Of a stretch of DNA of 64,000 nt, positions 37,444-49,239 are shown in pieces. The DNA is taken from the NCBI GenBank assembly GCA_004352715.1, contig SCFE01000039.1, positions 1,779,649-1,843,648 of the forward strand. Direction: 5' to 3'. Numbering within the stretch: the first letter of the stretch is position 1; each line of letters opens with the position of its first letter. A program made the translations under genes and the position numbers. This DNA comes from Hofstenia miamia (lineage: Eukaryota > Xenacoelomorpha > Acoela). The notes beneath the pieces are model-generated. The model was not told the DNA's origin, did not search any database, and saw only the letters and a program-made list of their open reading frames with translations.

Positions 37444-38367
37444 GTTTGCCCTTTGGACATACGCAAAGAGTTGGTTGGGCGTAAAATTACGCCATCTTTC
37501 CTAGTTTCCGTTCTAGTGACCAATCAGTTCATAACTTTGCATGGGGTAAGCCTGAACATTTACCTTTAAATTGTTGGGTATAATGTTTGCGGACATCTGT
37601 TAGGTATGGATAATTTTATTTTTTTTCACAGTCTTGTCATCAGCCTTAAATAATTTCTTTCTGATCATAATTAATGAAATATACTTTATGACACATACAC
37701 ACTCAGTGGCAAGCCATAATAATCAAAACAAAGGCCGATGGAGGTGATCAATTCTTAATCAAAATCATCCAAAATTCGATCTCCATCCAAAAAGTAGTTC
37801 AAAAATTATTTTTGGAAACAGGAGTCAACTTAAACTTTGTGAAAATGCGTAAAACAAAATTTGAAGTGAGTAAGATCTTGGATCTTGGGTAGGCCTTCGG
37901 CCCACATCAATTTTTCATAATGATCAAATATGTGCTGGGTGGGGTAAATTTACCGCACTCTAACCTAAGAAGGGTTCAAATGAACAACAAGAAGCACTAT
38001 AAATTAAGCCAAGTACTACAGGAGCAGTGAAGAACTTCGTTGTATGCAAAGAAGATTATCGTATGACACATCAACTGAGCTTTAACAAGCTTAAGAGCAG
38101 CGAAACTACCTTCAACTCAATCGACGTTACTCTAAAGATATACAAACAACAACAAGGTAAGAAGTAAATCCATAAAGCTAAGAAATGCAAAATACTAAAA
38201 GCAATATTATATAGGCCTATGAAAAAATATTAGTTGTTTTTGAACAGCCTATTTTAGCTTTCCTAGAAAGATTCAACTTAATTGAACCCTCAACATTAGA
38301 CTTTTTGAGAAAAAAAACTGAGGCTAACACAGTGGGGTGCATCCACCGCAAAGACAAGGGGAATTAA
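37444..38367 (+). CDS. Unrecognised gene, four phase-compatible exons (3' part)
   Basis: I do not recognise this gene. Four plus-strand exons are proposed: 37444-37545, 37734-37865, 38009-38156 and 38234-38367. Each intron starts GT (GTAAGC, GTGAGT, GTAAGA) and ends AG (AATAAG-like or TATTAG). The phases are 0, 0 and 1, and the joined frame is open for about 171 codons to a TAA at 38365. Segments read KELVGRKITPSFLVSVLVTN, KIIQNSISIQKVVQKLFLET, VVCKEDYRMTHQLSFNKLKS and FLERFNLIEPSTLDFLRKKT. The product has no signal peptide, membrane segment or obvious motif. The 5' end is not located. It lies opposite in strand within CCT1 intron 1. It could be a host gene or an old intron-bearing transposon gene. 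Confidence 0.4.
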
Positions 38368-39824
38368 GATGCTTCAAAGAGAATATATTTACCACCAAGA
38401 ATCTGCGGAAATAATGTACATTTCAAAAGCCGAAAACTTTTCGAAAATTGTCATCTGTAGACAACAATGTTAGGCATGTTACACACCATATGCAAAAATT
38501 ACCCATTTCAGGGTAATTTTTTGTAAATTATTTGCACAAAATAGCATTGATATGGCATATATAATGATAGCTATGAAAATCTCAGCTAAATAAGTGTTTG
38601 ATTGAAAAAAATAATTAACAGGGGCTCGAGCTCCTGAGTCGTTTTGCAACAACAGTCCTATTTGAAGCGCTGATCTTTAGACATGAATAAAATCTCAGGC
38701 ACGAAGTGACAATTTGAATTTCACTTACTGCTACAGATATAGATGATATTGTCTAAAATTTTATTCAAAAGTTCTAAGTATAGATAAAATGCTTCAATTA
38801 CTTGCTATTTGTGTTGCAAAGCTTCAACTAAAGAACTGTTAAATCTATTAAAATTATTATAATTAATGGGTAATTTAAATATGCTTTTTCTGAAATAAAT
38901 GATATAATGTAAGAAAAACTTGCGTTCTCCTTGGGCTACAAAATTAATTAAACGAATACGTAAGGGCCTTCTGTTAGAGATTGTGCAGCTCTGCATTGTC
39001 TCAAGGATCTTACAACTTGTGGTTAGATGATTTTTGCAAAAAAAATTTTTAACACCTGATGACTTTAGAAATATTCATTTCGGGTTCTGGGCTGTTCAGG
39101 TGCAGCGAATCCGGTTTGAATCGGTTTGGTTATGTACTGAAACTTAGGCCCGATTCCACCACGGACACGAACATTGAATTTCTTCTAAAAATAAATAAGA
39201 TTGAAATTGCAATGTGTTAGTTTACTGAAATTTCAGAAGGAATTGAAATCAACATAGAACAATTGTTAATTTTTATAAAATGTGTTGGGTTTTTACAAAA
39301 ACTCTCGAAATTTTTTAAGGGTGTAAACTACTTAATGAAAAAGCTTTTTAAACGACAATTAAAAAAGCAGTAACAGACATTTCTGAGGAATTAATTGGAA
39401 TACATTTTTGCTTCTTATGTTTTTATTAATTTGCGCTCAAACATTCTTTTAGAATAATATTCTGCAAAAGTTTCATAGCTATTGAATCTTTCAAAATTGA
39501 TATATTTATAATTTTAATGAATATATTTTCTTAGCGCACATCGAGTCGTGTCAATAGAAGTGTTATTCGTCCAACTTATTAGCAAGTGTCCCAATATTTT
39601 AAAGTGTATTCTGCAATTAGGTTTAATAATCGGAAAATTCTTTGAACTTTGCCTGTAATGTCTTTCCAAGCTATTAGCTTTGAAGTGTTTTTGTATTTTT
39701 GAATTAAAGTAATAATCCCATTCGTCACAACCTCATTTTAGTAACGTCTGATACAGCATCTCCTTTTAGAATTTTTACTTTTTTTTAAATAACAAAATGA
39801 AGAACTTAGTGTAGAGGAGCTATA
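38368..39824. other. Non-coding stretch
   Basis: No gene or repeat that I can support; AT-rich intronic sequence. Confidence 0.4.
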
Positions 39825-39828
39825 TTAA

Positions 39829-40315
39829 CACTAGAACTCAGAAAATTTAATACACCCTTTAATTCCTAATCCGGTCATAAATGACCAGTATTTGTGTAGC
39901 ATTTATTACAGTGAGATTTATACAGGCATTCAGGTTCATATTTAATAAACACTGCTACTGCTATCTGATGCAATATCCCACATAATTTTATTAAGAGTCT
40001 CTTGCCATTAATTTTTAACTAAAACGATCAAAACTGTTAAATACATGCTCAATATAAAGTATATTACTGCATAAATATAACTACACGAACGCATGCATGA
40101 AATGTTTAGTCTGGGTCACAAATGACCGGTTTAAGGGGCATTAATGATTTTTAATATCTAAGTCTGTCTGTTTTCCGAAAATGTCATCAATTCGTACTTT
40201 ACAGCAGAATTAGTGAATATAGGTGTAAACTTGTAAGAATTTTTACATGTAGGAAAGTAGTTGTTTAACAATTGCATCAAAAACGGTCACAAATGACCGG
40301 TTCGGAGTTCTAGTG
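39829..40315. mobile_element. piggyBac-like MITE
   Basis: Ends CACTAGAACTCAGAA (39829) and GGAGTTCTAGTG (to 40315) are inverted and are flanked by TTAA at 39825-39828 and 40316-40319, the piggyBac target. The 487-bp body has no coding sequence but carries the palindrome-like motif GGTCAyAAATGACC three times (about 39873, 40117, 40284), close to both ends and in the middle, plausibly transposase-binding sites. Confidence 0.75.
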
Positions 40316-40663
40316 TTAACGATAAGCTAAAAGACAAGTAACTGTTGTTTTATTTACAATAAAAAGTATCACCTTATATACAATTTTGCTATTAACTTAT
40401 TTACAAAGATGAGAAAACACTAGACTGGTTAGTTTGTCTTTAGAGATTGAATTTGTATTACACTAGAGTCCACCCAACACCATGTTATACTAAGGAAACA
40501 CAGCCCAAATAGCTTAATTGCAGAATATTATATGGCATATACTATCAATATCATATGTCTATCAAATATGTATGATTGGCTATTGGCCTTTGAGAAAAAT
40601 TGAACTTGTGTTATTGTTTATTGATCCAATTATTGACAAAAATTCAGCAAAATTTCAAAAAAA

Positions 40664-40689
40664 TGACCGGTTCGGAGTTCTAGTGTTAA
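40664..40689. repeat. Second, solo right end of the piggyBac-like MITE
   Basis: ATGACCGGTTCGGAGTTCTA then GTG and TTAA, identical to the right end at 40293-40319. No matching left end was found, so it is a relic or a longer composite that shares the first element. Confidence 0.65.
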
Positions 40690-41412
40690 AGTATATTAGT
40701 TCTCCACACAATACATGCCTAATACACGCATATGAAGTGGGTAAAATCTTCCTTTATTAATTTAAGTTAAGTTTGTCTGAATTTTCAATTGTATATCAAG
40801 AACGAAAATTCTTGAAATTATCTCAATGCCTTGTTTTCCATAGACTTCAAACTCCATATGATAGGCCAAATTCAGTACAAAAATTAAGAAATACTTGTTG
40901 AAAATTCTCCAAATGTTTAATATTAAGTGCTTATCAATTACAATTTATGCCTACCACACCTGATGTTATGACAGGAGCCCAAAAAGTAGTGTTGCTACTC
41001 ACAATTTAAATAACTCTGTAGTTGCATAGATATAGAAATTTTCCAATATAGTTTTATTAAACTTGAATGCTCTGCCAATCAAATGAAGACGAAGTCAAGT
41101 ATCTGAGAAATGAAATGAATTTAATATCGCTCACAGTCATTTGCCCTCTCCTGGTGACAACTTAAACATCCCTTTTGGAAACTACTTGCAAATCAGATGA
41201 CTGTGAAAATTATTTCTGCTTCACATTATGTCCGGTTTTACGAATATTTCAACAGTTATTGATTAATTGATTTTTGGATTCCTCACATGATCTGATAGTT
41301 CTAGGAATGTACCTGGGAAATTATATATAAATTAAATGCATAATTCATAGGCCTTTTCATACATGGACACTGAGAAAACTATTCAGAGCTCATAAAAATG
41401 TAAATTTATATA
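40690..41412. other. Non-coding stretch
   Basis: No supported gene or repeat between the MITE end and the mariner element. Confidence 0.4.
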
Positions 41413-42468
41413 CAGGGTGTCCCAGAAACCACTGAACACATTAAAACTACAATATCTACTCTTGTGAGAAACCAATCCCAATGAATTTTTAACAGTATTT
41501 TATGCATCATAGAAGTTCAACTGTGAAAGTTTCAGCTCGAATCATTGCTTAGTTTGCTTAAAAATCAAAAACAACGTTTACCTTTGATTTAATCCTAATA
41601 AATTTTGAAATTTTGACTGTTCAGTTTGGTAAGATTCAAATTTTAATGGAGCACTATTGATTTCATTCGTCTAAATTTTAAAAGTTTTAGTTCTCCAGGT
41701 CATTCATTTCTTCGGAAAGAGTCTATGGAACAATACACGCCACAGCAACGTTTTTTCATTGCTGCATGGTATGAATGTTTTCAAAGCCCACTTGTTGTCC
41801 ATAAAAAATATAGCCAGAAATATAGAGCTGAACGTCATGAATTTTCTCAGTCAATGATTAAGATGATAGCCACCAATGAATCATTTCTACCCTTGATTAT
41901 CTTTTCAGTTGAAGCTGTTTTTCAGCTCAATGGGACACTCAAGTTGCGATTTTGGGCTGAAACCAATCCCCACAAGGTCACTGAACGGCCAATGCGTGGT
42001 GAGAAACTGACTGTTTGTGCAGGCATTTGTTCAGGGGGCTTTATTGGACCTTTTTTCTTCTCGGAAACTGTGAATGGAGAATGTTATCTTTAAATGCTGG
42101 AAGAAAAAGTGCTTCCGGAGTTGAAAAAGATTGAGGCTTTTGACGAAGGTTCTCTGTTTTAGCAACAAGATGGAGCGCCCTCTCATTGGTTTAGGCAAGC
42201 CAGACACTTTCTTGATCTCCACTTTGGATCCCGGTGGATTGGACGTGGAGGTCCAGTTGCATGGCCGCCAAGATCACCAGATCTGACTCCTTGTGACTAC
42301 TATCTGTGGGGTCACATTCATCAACTCGTGGTTTGGGAGAAGGCTGAAATCTTCAGTGTTCAACTCCTATGATGTGCAAAATGTAAGATTAAAAAATCTA
42401 TGTGATTGATGCTTTGTAGGATAAATTATTAGGGCTTTAATGTGTTCAGTTGTTTCTGGAACACCCTG
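41413..42468 (+). mobile_element. mariner-family element, rosa type (DD41D)
   Basis: Terminal inverted repeats of about 30 bp, CAGGGTGTCCCAGAAACCAC on the left and a close inverted copy ending in AACACCCTG at 42468. TA precedes the left end; the right side reads TG, so the TA duplication has decayed. The body encodes a broken mariner transposase, and the spacing of the last two Asp residues is that of the rosa group. Confidence 0.8.
41725..42360 (+). pseudogene. mariner (rosa-type) transposase pseudogene
   Basis: The frame starts MEQYTPQQRFFIAAWYE and reads WAETNPHKV, then GFIGPFFFSETVNG, QQDGAPSH, RWIGRGGP and RSPDLTPCDYYLWG. Asp codons at 42169 and 42295 are separated by 41 residues, the DD41D signature. 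The family's first catalytic Asp (in F-S-D-E) is Val here (FSVEAVFQLNG). A large part between the N-terminal domain and that site is deleted, and stops occur after CYL (42091-42093) and before QQDGA. It cannot encode an active enzyme. Confidence 0.8.
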
Positions 42469-42479
42469 TGGTTTAAAAA

Positions 42480-43230
42480 ACCCATGAGTCTCTGCATGTC
42501 CTTTTGACTTTTCGGCATCTCTATTTTATTGAGGTAATCTTTCACGTTTGTTTTAATCAATATCTTGCTGGGTTTGATCACTCGTCCCAAAAAGGTAACT
42601 TTCTTCTGAGCAAGCGTGCATTTATTGCCATTAACTCACAATCTGGCATTCTGGAGTAAATCGAGAGTGCTTCACAGCTTGTCCAAGTGTTCAGAGAACA
42701 CGTTACTTACTACAAGTATGTCATCAATGTACGCCAATATACCAGGCTCCAGAATGTTGGAATTATTCTTAAACACTTTGGTAATGTACCTCTGGAAGGT
42801 CGCAGGGACGTTGCATAAACCAAAAGCCATATATTTCCATTCATAGAGGCTGTAGGGAGTGATAAAAGCAGTCTTTTTAATATTGGATTCTCTCATAGGG
42901 ACCTGCCAGTGGGCCTTACATAAATTGAGGCACAAGAAGAACTTATATTTGTGGGCATCATAAAGAAGGTCCTCTATTCTGGGAAGAAGATAGGCGTCCT
43001 TGATGGTAACATCATTCAACTTATGAAAATTGATGCATAGTCTGCACTTCTCTCCCTGCTTAATAAAGACTGTTGGCATGGCGTAGGGGCTGTTGCTCCC
43101 CTGCATGATCCTGCTTTCCAGGAGGTTGCTCAGAATTCATTCATATTCTTCCTTTAAGCTTTCAGGAACTCGCCACACTGGTAATCGAATTGGATTGTTG
43201 GTTTTTGTCTTGATTGAGTGTTCCTCACCT
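42480..43230 (-). pseudogene. Gypsy reverse transcriptase fragment
   Basis: The minus strand reads NPIRLPVWRVPESLKEEYE, a stop, SNSPYAMPTVFI, CRLCINFHKLNDVTIKDAY, KTAFITPYSLYEWKYMAFGL and LAYIDDILVVSN, with the YIDD catalytic box at about 42735. The thumb follows (VNGNKCTLAQKKVTFLGRVI, MQRLMGFLNH) until about 42480. This motif order is that of Ty3/Gypsy elements. The usual Asp of the LDL box is Asn here (CLNLCKAHWQ), another sign of decay. Confidence 0.8.
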
Positions 43231-43743
43231 ATGGCCTGGCCCACACTTATGGCCCCATAGTTAAAGACTTCATTTTTTTGTTTCAGCAATGAGATCTGTG
43301 CCTAACACTCTTCCTCTCCAAGATGTCGATGCAACTCATGAGTCACTGAAGGAATCTTGATGGTGTCAGAAGGTTTGTCCATATCATGGATCACAGTGAA
43401 CATGTGTAACAATCATTGGACGTGGTTGTCAATCTCACAGCACCACCATGATCTTAAGCTGAGCAGCATTGACGCAAATTGGTGACTTAGAGCTATTCAG
43501 TACCATGCTTAATGTGACAGAGGTCTGGTAATTGATTAAGTCCTTTCAGGCAGCCTCTTTTAGGCCCAGTGATCATTACATCACCACTATATTGTTGGTA
43601 TGAGAAGACAGGGACTTAAGTCCAGTGATGGGCCTCAATGAACATCATTTTGGTGAGGTGGAAGCATATTTCTTCTTCAGGGACTGTAGTCAACTGAGTT
43701 GCCTCATGGTCCTTTATGGAGATTGCTTTGTTCCCATAATCTA

Positions 43744-44052
43744 TTAAGCAAGAATTTCTTTCAAGGAAGTTGTTCCCCAAATGATGTTGTAGGGCAGAGT
43801 GTGATTCAAAGTATCTACTACCACAAGGTCTACTAGGCATATTTCATTGTTAATTCGCATCTCCATGTCACTCACTTTTCCTCTAATTGAGATCTTATTT
43901 CCAGATGTGTCAATCAAACTAATGACAGATGGATCCAACATGTCTCTGCTCATGCACAATGCTGAGCAACACTCATCACTAATAATGGAGGCAGCAGCTC
44001 CAGTATGCACTGTCACATGTACTAGACTCCCATTGAGAGTAACAGAAATCAT
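43744..44052 (-). pseudogene. Retroelement aspartic protease with altered catalytic motif
   Basis: The frame reads VHVTVHTGAAASIISDECCS, where retropepsins have D-T/S-G-A. The catalytic Asp is His here. A downstream NIIWGTTSL matches the ILG-type flap end, continuing as LGTTFLERNSCLIDY in an adjacent frame. It lies between the zinc knuckle and RT, as in Gypsy pol. Confidence 0.65.
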
Positions 44053-44227
44053 GTTCTTTCACATCAGGTGGGTAATTACAAAGATCTCCTGTGCTCATTT
44101 GGTCGTAGGCAGCACTTCCTCTAGTTTAACTGTTTGGTTGTGTTGGCAGCATCACTGCAGTTATCAGCAGGTTCATTGTCAATAACAAATCCATCTCCAT
44201 CAACCAAGATCTGAATCATGGCAGTAC

Positions 44228-45743
44228 AGGCAGTTTGCAAATGGCCCTTTTGCCCACATTGAAAACACTTGACTGTGAACAAGTCAAATTCTTCCTTACC
44301 ACAAGCTCAGGAAGAACCTTCCTTGGCTGTGGGCCTACTAGGACGAGTGGTGGTTTTCAGTTCAGTAGCATCCTTATCAATTTGATTTGTATTATGTATC
44401 AGATAAATGGCACTAATGGCTTTGCAGATAATTGTGTGGAGATCATCTTCCAGATCACACTTAAGCTCCAAATGGGAGTTGATGTGTTGTGGAAAACCAT
44501 GACAGATATAAATAAAAAGATCATGATGAGAGTATTCAGGCAATAAGTTGCTTAGTTGAAAAAGCCTCTCTACCTGAGTAATAGAATTCCAGACATCATC
44601 ACCTTTTCAGAAATACATGTTGCACAAAAGTGTCTTATATTAATGTTTAATATGAGGCACCTTGTAGTGATCTTCAAAGTATCCTATCAGTAACTGATAA
44701 TTTGTTTTCATTTCCTTGTTGGTTGTAAGCCAGTCCATGAAGATATAGCAGAATATGAGATACAGCAGCATCTTGTGTCTTATGATACTGCTTAATAGTT
44801 AATTTGAAAAGAAAAAACCATTCATTGAAAGACTGAGAGACCAGTGAATTTTGGTAAAGCAGAGCTTATTGAAATACTTGGGGCCTCCACTGGCCTCTAA
44901 AGGAATAACCAATTTAGTAAACAATGGCCAGCCACTCATCACAGACCCAATAGGTACACCAAAAGATGGGCTTCCATCAGCAATGTGCTCATAAGCAGAT
45001 GTACTCACAGGAACCAAAGGAACATGATGCAGTCCCATGGGATGAACAGGCATCACTAATGTAGACAAGGTTGACACATGAGAGATGGAAGATTGGGTAA
45101 ATATCAGCTTGCAGTTCACAATTGTAGTAGGTTGTGTAGCAGACCTAGGAGGAGTAGTACTGCCTGAATAAATGGAAGGATGATTTTCTAGTTGAGCAAA
45201 CAGCATGTGTGTGAATTGGTGGTGTAGTTGTTTGCCAAAGTCATTTAGTGCAGCATGTGTAACATAGTTGTCACCAGTAGGAGGAGATGGTGCCTCCTTA
45301 GTAGGCGTGAGCTTACTGATCTGAAGCTGCAGCAACATAATTGACTCTAACATTTTCTGTTCTATTCATTGAAACTCTATGTGCTGGATGTTGAGCTTGG
45401 CTTGCAAAGCTTCAATATGCCTCTCACCCTCTATTTGCAAGGTGACTTTTTGAGATAACAAATCCCATAGATACTCAATCTTGATTTTCTGGTAATCAAA
45501 CTAAGGGGTGGGGTTAACTGATGAGGTTGATGGATGAGCTGGAATTTGCAGAGCATTATAAGTGTTTAGTATTTGATGGTTGTTCACAGAAGAAACCTGA
45601 GTAGGAGAAGTAGGAATTGATAAATTAACTAAAGATCCAACAGTGCAAGGGGTAGCATTCAGGCTATCAGTGCTTGCAGAGGGGACTCCCACTGAGGGGG
45701 ACCCAAAAGGAGAACAACAAATAACAGTATGACTAGAATCCAT
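44228..45743 (-). pseudogene. gag-like region with CCHC zinc knuckle
   Basis: The likely start is ATG at 45743 (MDSSHTVICC), with a Ser/Thr/Pro-rich first 80 residues, then helical capsid-like sequence in several frames (HILLYLHGLAYNQQGNENK, LFQLSNLLPEYSHHDLFIYI), and a single zinc knuckle C-x(2)-C-x(4)-H-x(4)-C at 44267-44228 for nucleic-acid binding. At least four frame changes or stops interrupt it. Confidence 0.6.
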
Positions 45744-46237
45744 ATTGTAACAAGAACAAGCAACAAGAATATAACTTTTCTTAGAAAAACTATCTCAACA
45801 GTTGGGAGCACTGTCAACTGATTGACAATGTAGGTAAAAGAACAGCAGCAACATTAATGTGGTATAGGTATGGTAATAAATCCAACATGCAAAAAAGTAG
45901 AGACAACAGAATCTGATAAGTCATTGGAAATCCATCCCAGCTGAATTAATCAAACCAAAACAAACAAATCACAAATGTTATGTGNCTAGAATCCATATTG
46001 TAACAAGAACAAGCAACAAGAATATAACTTTTCTTAGAAAAACTATCTCAACAGTTGGGAGCACTGTCAACTGATTGACAATGTAGGTAAAAGAACAGCA
46101 GCAACATTAATGTGGTATAGGTATGGTAATAAATCCAACATGCAAAAAAGTAGAGACAACAGAATCTGATAAGTCATTGGAAATCCATCCCAGCTGAATT
46201 AATCAAACCAAAACAAACAAATCACAAATGTTATGTG
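45733..46237. repeat. 252-bp direct duplication around a single-n join
   Basis: 45733-45984 and 45986-46237 are the same sequence, with n at 45985. This is the pattern of two contig ends that overlap but were not merged. Confidence 0.9.
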
Positions 46238-47301
46238 ACACCCTTGTTATGCATACAGGTTCTGTGACTGGAGTAAATCTCCAAACATCACTTCGACTGT
46301 AGATAACATCAGAAACATTCAGGATCACATCAGGAACACCATGTAGAATCAGCAGCTGGGGACTATAGCAGTGTTACTAAGGAACTAGTAACTAGTAGGT
46401 TGCAAAAGTAACCTTAATAGAGCAGCCATGATTCTAAAGAAATAACAATAATAGATCTAACAAATATTGGTAATTCATCCTTTGTAACTTGTAACTGTTT
46501 AGAGAGAAAACATCCAGGATGACCAATTCATACAGCTTCAAGCCAAAGTGCTACCTGAGGGGAAGTAGTTTGTGATTTGAGTTTGCATTGTGATCCAATT
46601 TTCTCATTATTTATTTTATAGCTCAATACAAATATAACAGTCACAATGTAGTTCTTATCTCTCAGCTCACTATTAAATAGCATGTAATTGCCATGCATTC
46701 ACATTAACCAGCAGTATAATATCATCACAGTGTAATAATGTTATTGGTGCATGTTGAAATCAAACTAAGGTCTTATCTTTACAAATTAAAAATGTTTCTC
46801 TGAAGAGTTAATGTAGAGTCACTCAGGGACTTTTGGTGATTTTATTTTCTAAACATTTATTTTGTATTTCTACGTCACTCTGACGTCAGTGTTTATTTTC
46901 AATCTCAGGTTGCTATTGCTAATTTGACGTCCCCTTGATGGTGCTTATTGTTGCTCAAATTTAATTTTGCGAGGGGAAAGAATTTGATCCTGTTAAATTA
47001 CGTGGACATTTGATTATTGTAAACAAAGGCAGGTGATCGTTAAACATTTGATTATAAGATACAACTGTAGTGAATGTTCAATAGACTTTGTCGTCTACTC
47101 TTAACTGCTGTCTTTACCGTTGTATTTCTTATTTATTTATTTCTTTAAATGAAACTTATTGCTTAAGTCGGCGACAATTCGGGGCTTTCACTAGCATGGG
47201 GCAACACGTTGCTTCTGGGGGTCTTTTAACTTTCCAGTCCGAATTGTGGTTCATTAAGTTATGTATACGGTTACATATAAGGAAATAATAAATCCCTCAT
47301 T
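46238..47301. other. Non-coding stretch upstream of the Gypsy body
   Basis: No gene seen. It may contain the 5' LTR of the minus-strand Gypsy element, but no second copy exists in the window to prove it. Confidence 0.35.
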
Positions 47302-48301
47302 NNNNNNNNNNNNNNNNNNNNNNNNNNNNNNNNNNNNNNNNNNNNNNNNNNNNNNNNNNNNNNNNNNNNNNNNNNNNNNNNNNNNNNNNNNNNNNNNNNN
47401 NNNNNNNNNNNNNNNNNNNNNNNNNNNNNNNNNNNNNNNNNNNNNNNNNNNNNNNNNNNNNNNNNNNNNNNNNNNNNNNNNNNNNNNNNNNNNNNNNNNN
47501 NNNNNNNNNNNNNNNNNNNNNNNNNNNNNNNNNNNNNNNNNNNNNNNNNNNNNNNNNNNNNNNNNNNNNNNNNNNNNNNNNNNNNNNNNNNNNNNNNNNN
47601 NNNNNNNNNNNNNNNNNNNNNNNNNNNNNNNNNNNNNNNNNNNNNNNNNNNNNNNNNNNNNNNNNNNNNNNNNNNNNNNNNNNNNNNNNNNNNNNNNNNN
47701 NNNNNNNNNNNNNNNNNNNNNNNNNNNNNNNNNNNNNNNNNNNNNNNNNNNNNNNNNNNNNNNNNNNNNNNNNNNNNNNNNNNNNNNNNNNNNNNNNNNN
47801 NNNNNNNNNNNNNNNNNNNNNNNNNNNNNNNNNNNNNNNNNNNNNNNNNNNNNNNNNNNNNNNNNNNNNNNNNNNNNNNNNNNNNNNNNNNNNNNNNNNN
47901 NNNNNNNNNNNNNNNNNNNNNNNNNNNNNNNNNNNNNNNNNNNNNNNNNNNNNNNNNNNNNNNNNNNNNNNNNNNNNNNNNNNNNNNNNNNNNNNNNNNN
48001 NNNNNNNNNNNNNNNNNNNNNNNNNNNNNNNNNNNNNNNNNNNNNNNNNNNNNNNNNNNNNNNNNNNNNNNNNNNNNNNNNNNNNNNNNNNNNNNNNNNN
48101 NNNNNNNNNNNNNNNNNNNNNNNNNNNNNNNNNNNNNNNNNNNNNNNNNNNNNNNNNNNNNNNNNNNNNNNNNNNNNNNNNNNNNNNNNNNNNNNNNNNN
48201 NNNNNNNNNNNNNNNNNNNNNNNNNNNNNNNNNNNNNNNNNNNNNNNNNNNNNNNNNNNNNNNNNNNNNNNNNNNNNNNNNNNNNNNNNNNNNNNNNNNN
48301 N
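47302..48301. other. 1000-base scaffold gap
   Basis: Exactly 1000 Ns, a conventional placeholder, so the true distance is unknown. Any ORF spanning it is meaningless. Confidence 0.98.
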
Positions 48302-48875
48302 TCTCCTTGTTGGTGGCCTTCTCGTGCTTTGTTCCACTCCATGGAACGTTTCCAGAAACGCGCTTTCAAATGGATTTCCTCTTTGGACTATAAAGACGCT
48401 CTGCTGAAATTCTCCACTCTCCCACTGTCACTCTACTTCCATGTCTGTGATCTCCTTCTGTTCAATCGACTACTGACTCGCAAATTGGATATTGATCCTT
48501 TTGATTGCATTAAGTTCTCTAACTCCTGCTGCACTCGCTCTGATGATGTTGTCACCTTCTCCATTCGTTGTACAAGGAAACATCGCACCCTTCACTCGTT
48601 TTTCAATCGTGCTTGTGCTGCTGCTAATTACATCTCAACTCGCAACCCTCCAACAGCGATTGATTTCTTTTCCCCGCCACCGAGCTTCAAGAAATCTTTG
48701 ATGGCTTTCCACTTTGCTGAGCCCTTCTCCAACTTCGCCTACTCTTCCATTTGCTCCTATTTCATCCCCTGTGACTGTCCTCGCTGCCATAAAACTTGAC
48801 TTGTTTTTATTTTTTGTTGTGTATGCCTTCAGCTGCTAAATACAGTATTTGATTATCATTATTATTATAATATTT
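48302..48875 (+). mobile_element. LINE C-terminal part, family with (ATT)n tail
   Basis: The frame is open from the gap to a TGA at 48797-48799: PCWWPSRALFHSMERFQKRA, FKWISSLDYKDALLKFSTLP, LSLYFHVCDLLLFNRLLT, RACAAANYISTRNPPTAIDF. The W-x(n)-LLKFSTLPLS block is the post-RT region of Jockey/CR1/RTE-like LINEs. The 3' UTR is GTGTATGCCTTCAGCTGCTA and then ATT repeats. This copy has no internal stop in the 165 visible codons. A more decayed copy is at 56100-56725. Confidence 0.75.
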
Positions 48876-49239
48876 GTTTTAGAAATATAATGAAATTTTG
48901 ATAAAAGCCTACTCTTGCATTCTTTATTAGCGGCGAGAATCTTCAGTTTCGTGTGACTCACCCTGTACTTACGAAGTTCTATTCGCAAGCAATTGACTTG
49001 ACTTTATTTTATTCTCGGATAAAGATACTTTTATACGTATCCCTTCACAACACAATTAAGTTCGATCATTGTGGTTTTCTTGCCTGCTCTCAGACTCTTT
49101 CTAAAACGATGCGAACGTCTTACAGGAACAGACCCGCGAATTCAAATTTATGAATCTATGTAAGCAAAAAACTTTTGAATGTGCTAACTGAAGCTGATAT
49201 TAACTTTGTAATTAATCTTCTCATTTTCAAAGTGAATCG

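Larger units (their letters stand above)
42480..45743 (-). mobile_element. Gypsy-type LTR retrotransposon body (gag, protease, RT), degenerate and truncated
   Basis: Read on the minus strand: a gag-like region (from ATG at 45743 to about 44290), a zinc knuckle at 44267-44228 (CFQCGQKGHLQTAC), an aspartic protease, and a reverse transcriptase that runs out at about 42480, next to the mariner element. RNase H and integrase are absent. Stops and frameshifts occur throughout. No LTR pair or primer-binding site could be identified. Confidence 0.8.

Noticed and set aside
42469-47301. A pair of LTRs for the Gypsy element
   Set aside because: No direct repeat of LTR type was found on either side; the only repeat there is the 252-bp duplication at the n join.
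47254-48369. Minus-strand ORFs of 346-371 codons
   Set aside because: Almost entirely the 1000-base gap. Only the plus-strand sequence after 48302 is protein-like.
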